Assembly (NCBI RefSeq): GCF_001610895.1 | Contig: NZ_CP011273.1 | Coordinates: 3,782,001-3,846,000 of the forward strand | Reading direction: 5' to 3' | Origin: Planctomyces sp. SH-PL62 | Lineage (GTDB): Bacteria > Planctomycetota > Planctomycetia > Isosphaerales > Isosphaeraceae | DNA length: 64,000 bases | In this document: positions 60,039-64,000 of the stretch, in pieces | Layout of the letters: the number at the start of each line of letters is the position of its first letter | How positions within the stretch are numbered: the stretch's first letter is position 1 | Notes under the pieces: generated by a model | Seen by the model: the letters and a program-made list of their open reading frames with translations, nothing else | What the model was told of the DNA's origin: nothing | Database searches by the model: none | Translations under genes and position numbers: made by a program

Positions 60039-62705
60039 CTAACGGGCGGGCGGCACGGTGTAGACCTTGAGGACCTCGTCGCCGAAGTGGTTGATGACCT
60101 TCACGGCGATCTTGCCGGTGGTCGGGACGGGGAAGGGCTGGCTGACGGCGCTGTAGAGCTTGGACCATTCGCCCTCGTCGATCTCGGCGCGGAGGGCCTT
60201 CTTGAGCTTGTCGTAGGGGCCTTCCTTGGTGTCCTTGCCGCCGTAGAGGAAGTAGGCGTGGCGGACGAAGAAGGACTGGCCGTCGTAGTCGGTGTCGAGG
60301 AACCAGCAGGCGATGTCGTCGACGTCGCCGGTGCGGACGGCGCCGGTGCCGGGGTCGAAGACGTCGACGCCGCGGATCTCGACCGTCAGCTTGCCGTCGG
60401 CCGCGGTCAGCTTGACGTCGGGCTCGCCGAAGACGGTGAACAGGTTGCCGGCCCCGGTCTTCTTCAGCAGCTCGTCGCCCATCGCCAGGTCGGGGTTCAT
60501 CCGAACCGGCAGGATCGCCAGCTTGCCGAACTTGATCTCCTTGGTCAGCTCGGCGGTCTGCTCGTGGACGCTCGCCTCGAACGCGAAGGCGCAGACCAGC
60601 AGCAAATCGCAGCGGCTCCCCTTGATCGCCTCCAGCGCTGCCTTCTTGATGTCGGCGTCGCCGAGCGTGCCGAACTCCGGGCCGATGCAGACGCGGACGG
60701 CCGCGCCGGCGTCGGTCTCGCCCTCGGCGTGGATGTACTCGCCGGGGAACGGGTCGAGCCGGGCGAGCGTGATCCGCTGCGCCTTGTCCGTCCCCTTCAC
60801 GCCGGCCGTGCTGAGGTTGTCCAGGATCATCTGGCCGAAGCTCGGGTTCGCGACGGGGGCCGACGCCGGCTCGGGGGCCGCGGGCTCGTCGTCTGCCGGC
60901 GCGATCGGCAGGCTGCGGTGGGGCGACAGGCTCTCCACGGTGAACGGCCCGGTCAGCCGCACCACATTCTTGTCCTCATACGGCTGGTCGTAGAGCGTCT
61001 CCGTGTCGGCGTGGCGGGCGATCGCCTGGTCGATCTGCTCGCGAGTCATCCCCTCCTTGATGTCGGGGTTGTTGGCGATGCTCTTGAGCGTGACGTGCGG
61101 CACGGTGCGATATACGAACCCCTTGTGGATGTCGCGCCGCAAGGCGGGGCCGTTGGGGTCGGACGGTGCGCCGGTCAGCTCGGCCTGCTTCTTGCGGCCC
61201 TCGGGCGAATCGGCGAGCAGGTAATATGGGAAGCGCGCAGCCATCAGCCGAGTGCGAGCCAGCGCCAGCGCGACGCGGGACGTGTCGATGGTGATCCATC
61301 GTCGTCCCCATTGCTCAGCGACATGGGCCGTCGTCCCGCTCCCACACGTCGGATCGATCACAAGGTCGCCGGGGTCGGTGGTCATCAGGATGCAGCGTTC
61401 AACAACCTTCGTATTGGTCTGGACGACGTAAACCTTCGCTTCCGTGTAGGTTCCAGTTGTCGTGTCTGTCCAGAGGTTATTGATTGGCGAAACCGGAAAG
61501 TCGTTGAAGTATCGCCGATATCGTAGGTTGCCATTAACGTTGACCAGTCGTTTGGCATTTACAAGCTGTTTAAACCCTGCCTCACCCGTCTTCCAGTAGC
61601 CTGAACTCGGCACGTAGGTTTTCCCCTCATACTGAACGGGAAATGAACCAGGCGGGCGAGACGAGGTAATCGCACCTGCCATAAAGACCCGCCAGCCGGG
61701 AGGAATGGAAGCGACATCTGACTTTTCTGTTGATCTCATGCGCCGCCAAGACTTTGCATCAGGGGACTCTATGCAGTCGTAACTGCCATCCGTCGAATCG
61801 CTTAAGTTCTTCAACGCGTACAGTGATCGCATTTTGACTTGGTCATGAGTTTTCGCGTACCACAATAGATAATCGGAGACGCCACTAAGGATTTCGCTCG
61901 ACGCGCTGCTCGTCTTCTTGAAAGTAATGAGCGCACAAAAATTCTCGCTCCCGAATATCTCGTCCATTAGCGAACGAATCAGGTGGACATTTTCGTCGCC
62001 GATCTGGACAAAGATGCTTCCTGAATCGGTCAACAAGCTCCTCGCCGCGGTAAGCCGATCCCGCATGTACGTCAGATAGCTGTGAATCCCCAGCTGCCAG
62101 GTGTCTCGAAAAGCCCTGATCTGCTCGGGCTGGCGGGTCAAGTCCTCGGCCTTCGCGTCTTTGACGTCCCGCTTACGGGTGCTCACCTGCCAGTTGCTGC
62201 CGAACTTGATGCCGTAGGGGGGGTCGAAGAAGATGCACTGGACCTGGCCGCGGAGGCGTTCCTTCTCGGCGAGGCTGGCCATGACGAGCAGGCTGTCGCC
62301 GAGGATGAGGCGGTTGGTCCAGTGCTGGTCGTGCTGGTAGAACTCCAGCTTCTTGGCGAAGTCGTCCAGGCCGTTGAAGTCGGCGAACAGGTCGAGCTGG
62401 ACGTCGGCGGCGGGCCGGGGGGCGGCGGCCCGGCGCTTCAGGTCCTCGACGATCGCCTGGGGGTGGATCTTCTCCTGGACGTGCAGCGGCACCGCGGGGA
62501 CTTCCAGGGGCCTGGCGTCCTGCTCGTCCTTCCCCTTCCAGACGAGCTGGGGGTCGAGCGAGCGGTCGCGCTCGTACACGGCCCTGCCGACGCCGTCGTC
62601 GGAGAACGCCGCGGTCTCGCGGGTGGGGATGTTGGGCCGCCTGTCGGCGACGTGCTTGTGCGAATCGACCGCGACGGACGCGGCGGCGGGCTTCTTCTTG
62701 GCCAT
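60039..62705 (-). CDS. Site-specific DNA adenine methyltransferase, beta class (type III Mod-like)
   Basis: The protein has 888 residues. Motif IV DPPYGIKFGSNWQ (near residue 170) comes before the AdoMet-binding motif DPTCGSGTTAHVAEQWGRRW (near 455). This order (IV then I) marks the beta class, used by type III Mod and similar enzymes that make N6-methyladenine. About 205-435 is the target recognition region, and it is distinctly AT-richer and uses rarer codons than its flanks. Residues 600-888 form an extra C-terminal domain with an acidic start. The expected Res helicase is not adjacent. The Fic gene ends 10 bases upstream of its start, so both may be co-transcribed. Confidence 0.87.
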   Translation of the reverse strand: MAKKKPAAASVAVDSHKHVADRRPNIPTRETAAFSDDGVGRAVYERDRSLDPQLVWKGKDEQDARPLEVPAVPLHVQEKIHPQAIVEDLKRRAAAPRPAADVQLDLFADFNGLDDFAKKLEFYQHDQHWTNRLILGDSLLVMASLAEKERLRGQVQCIFFDPPYGIKFGSNWQVSTRKRDVKDAKAEDLTRQPEQIRAFRDTWQLGIHSYLTYMRDRLTAARSLLTDSGSIFVQIGDENVHLIRSLMDEIFGSENFCALITFKKTSSASSEILSGVSDYLLWYAKTHDQVKMRSLYALKNLSDSTDGSYDCIESPDAKSWRRMRSTEKSDVASIPPGWRVFMAGAITSSRPPGSFPVQYEGKTYVPSSGYWKTGEAGFKQLVNAKRLVNVNGNLRYRRYFNDFPVSPINNLWTDTTTGTYTEAKVYVVQTNTKVVERCILMTTDPGDLVIDPTCGSGTTAHVAEQWGRRWITIDTSRVALALARTRLMAARFPYYLLADSPEGRKKQAELTGAPSDPNGPALRRDIHKGFVYRTVPHVTLKSIANNPDIKEGMTREQIDQAIARHADTETLYDQPYEDKNVVRLTGPFTVESLSPHRSLPIAPADDEPAAPEPASAPVANPSFGQMILDNLSTAGVKGTDKAQRITLARLDPFPGEYIHAEGETDAGAAVRVCIGPEFGTLGDADIKKAALEAIKGSRCDLLLVCAFAFEASVHEQTAELTKEIKFGKLAILPVRMNPDLAMGDELLKKTGAGNLFTVFGEPDVKLTAADGKLTVEIRGVDVFDPGTGAVRTGDVDDIACWFLDTDYDGQSFFVRHAYFLYGGKDTKEGPYDKLKKALRAEIDEGEWSKLYSAVSQPFPVPTTGKIAVKVINHFGDEVLKVYTVPPAR

Positions 62706-62715
62706 CGTGGCACCT

Positions 62716-63909
62716 TCAAGGCGTGGGAGGGTCGTCGGTGAGCGGCTCGTCGAGCAGTCGGAGGATCTCGTCGGCGCAGTAGACCCGGTTGCGCTGCTGA
62801 CCGGTGATTTCGCGGAGGATGCCGGCCTCTTCCAGCGTGATGATCGTGCGGGCGGCCGACTTGAAGGCTACGCCCATCACGTCGGCCGCCCGGTTCATCG
62901 TGATGAAGGGTGACGCGAACAGCTCATCGACGAGGATCTGGGGAGCGGCCGTGCGGATCAGGCGGGAGGTGCGTTGCCGCAAGGTCTCCTGGAGGTCCTG
63001 GAGCCGTTGCACGCGGATCACGGCGTCTCGGGCCTGTTCGGCGATCGCCCTCGCGAAGAAGCCGAACCAGTCGTTCCAGGCCGCCCGCCGGCTGACGTTC
63101 AGCAGGTGGTCGTAGTATTCCTCGCGATGCTGCTCGAAGAACGCGGACAGGTACAGCAGCGGCTGCGGCAGGATCTGCCGTTCGCAGAGCATCAGCGTGA
63201 TGAGCAGCCGGCCGACGCGGCCGTTGCCGTCGTTGAACGGGTGGATCGTCTCGAACTGGTAGTGCGCCAGCGCGAGCTGGATCGCCACCGGGAGCGAACG
63301 CTCGTCGCGCAGGAAGGCGACGAAGTCGTCGAGCATGGGGCCGATGGTGGTATGGCACGGCGGGATGAATCGCGCCTCGTCGAATTCGGACGAGCGGCCG
63401 ATCAGGACGGCTCGGTCTCGGAGTTCGCCGGGCCGCTTCTCCGCGCCCCGGACGCCGTCCAGGAGCAGGTGGTGGATCTCGCGCAGCATCCGGAGCGAGA
63501 AGGGTTCCCCGCCGCGGATGTACTCGAGCCCATGCTCGAGCGCCCGGACGTAATTCCGGACCTCGCCCGCGTCCGAGGGGTGGGACGGCTCTTCCGGCTG
63601 GGCTTCGAAGAGGAACAACTGGTCGAGCCGGGTGATCGTCCCCTCGATCCGGCTGGAGAGCACGGCCTCGCGGCGGATGAACGGCCGGATCAGCAGGTGG
63701 GGATTCCTCAGCCGCCGACCGATCCCCGCCAACTCGCCGAGCGCCCGATCGGCGGTCGACAGGAGCGACATCAGCCGCAGGTCGGGTTCGATCCGAGGAG
63801 GCAACGGCTCCGGTCTGAACGTCCAGTGTCCCAGCACGGACCGGACGATTTGACCAGGAGCCTGAGGTGTATACTCGTCGGGTCGCAAAATCTTAGACCG
63901 CCAGTACAA
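62716..63909 (-). CDS. Fic-family protein (predicted AMP/UMP-transferase) with C-terminal winged helix
   Basis: The protein has 397 residues. An N-terminal helical region contains the inhibitory motif SSRIEGT ([S/T]xxxE[G/N]) near residue 85, as in class II Fic proteins. The Fic core HPFNDGNGRVGR lies near residue 215 with the catalytic His intact. A winged helix follows near 320-395 (ITMNRAADVMGVAFKSAART, then LEEAGILREITG). Such enzymes move AMP or another nucleotide moiety onto protein hydroxyls and are often autoinhibited. The start is a TTG at 63909 without a clear ribosome site, so it is uncertain. A downstream start would remove conserved TPQAPGQ residues. Confidence 0.85.
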   Translation of the reverse strand: MYWRSKILRPDEYTPQAPGQIVRSVLGHWTFRPEPLPPRIEPDLRLMSLLSTADRALGELAGIGRRLRNPHLLIRPFIRREAVLSSRIEGTITRLDQLFLFEAQPEEPSHPSDAGEVRNYVRALEHGLEYIRGGEPFSLRMLREIHHLLLDGVRGAEKRPGELRDRAVLIGRSSEFDEARFIPPCHTTIGPMLDDFVAFLRDERSLPVAIQLALAHYQFETIHPFNDGNGRVGRLLITLMLCERQILPQPLLYLSAFFEQHREEYYDHLLNVSRRAAWNDWFGFFARAIAEQARDAVIRVQRLQDLQETLRQRTSRLIRTAAPQILVDELFASPFITMNRAADVMGVAFKSAARTIITLEEAGILREITGQQRNRVYCADEILRLLDEPLTDDPPTP

Positions 63910-63914
63910 AGGGC

Positions 63915-63977
63915 TTGTTTACCCGAACGCCCATATGGAAAAAGCAATTTACCTAAACGGCCGGTTCGGGTAAACAA
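63915..63977. promoter_or_regulatory. Perfect 14-bp inverted repeat upstream of the Fic gene
   Basis: TTGTTTACCCGAAC (about 63915-63928) is repeated as its exact reverse complement GTTCGGGTAAACAA (63964-63977), 35 bases apart. A third, partial copy of the half-site (TTTACCTAAACGG, about 63948-63960) lies between them in direct orientation to the left arm. Iterated half-sites next to a gene with a winged helix suggest an operator. An alternative is the end of a mobile element, since the window stops 23 bases later. Confidence 0.5.
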
Positions 63978-64000
63978 CGTGGTCCCTCAGCCTTCGAGAA

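Overview
The window is very GC-rich bacterial DNA with dense coding on both strands. The gene content suggests a Planctomycetota chromosome, most likely from the Isosphaeraceae. The pointers are coiled-coil and Gly/Pro-rich secreted proteins, a divergent sigma-70 factor, a YncE/phosphoesterase fusion, VWA and TolB-like surface proteins, many TTG/GTG starts, and a PUFA-synthase-like multienzyme. The taxonomy is inferred from families, not from a marker gene.

Layout. 1-68 is the tail of a response regulator. 139-5844 holds a secreted clan-A glycoside hydrolase, a polytopic membrane protein, and an overlapping monooxygenase/iron-dependent dehydrogenase pair. 5963-11257 holds two membrane-anchored coiled-coil proteins (the first broken by three apparent frameshifts), a VWA protein and a sigma factor. 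11555-16471 holds a thioredoxin-fold secreted protein, an SDR/cobalamin adenosyltransferase pair, a TolB-like protein and a DinB protein. 16554-18373 is a small sugar-related region (Gfo/Idh/MocA, a decayed MFS transporter, RbsD). 18639-22223 holds a large lipoprotein, tRNA-Cys and a cyanophycinase. 22254-25627 is a sulfur module: rhodanese-TauE-persulfide dioxygenase operon, divergent from an ArsR regulator with a palindrome between them. 25707-29774 holds the YncE/phosphoesterase and a secreted nuclease/phosphatase-fold protein.

The centrepiece is a ten-cistron minus-strand operon at 48415-29957, where stops and starts mostly overlap (ATGA). The first protein is a tandem PfaD-type enoyl reductase fused to KS-AT-ACP-KR. 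The second is KS-AT-DH-phosphopantetheinyl transferase, split in this sequence by one apparent missing base. A free ACP, an alpha/beta hydrolase, an SDR, two related methyltransferases, a MacB/LolC-like ABC permease with its ATPase, and a second SDR follow. Together they look like a self-contained secondary-lipid factory: chain building, full beta-processing, cofactor loading in cis, release, reduction, methylation and export. The second KS has Ser where the catalytic Cys should be, so it probably acts as a chain-length-factor or decarboxylase partner of the first KS.

48570-59475 is mixed chromosomal content: an S49 peptidase overlapping an epimerase, an IS630 relic, a fatty acid desaturase, a pyrophosphatase scrap, a dienelactone hydrolase, tRNA-Leu, a glutaredoxin, a histidine phosphatase, an adenylate kinase and an OPT transporter. 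At 59771 a 3' fragment of a tRNA-Phe gene marks an apparent integration boundary. Beyond it lies an accessory island with a beta-class DNA adenine methyltransferase, a Fic protein and a perfect 14-bp inverted repeat.

At least five genes (5963-8443 three times, the ABC ATPase, the second synthase, and possibly ArsR) are each restored by adding one base in a short G/C run. This pattern points to homopolymer errors in the sequence more than to real pseudogenes.
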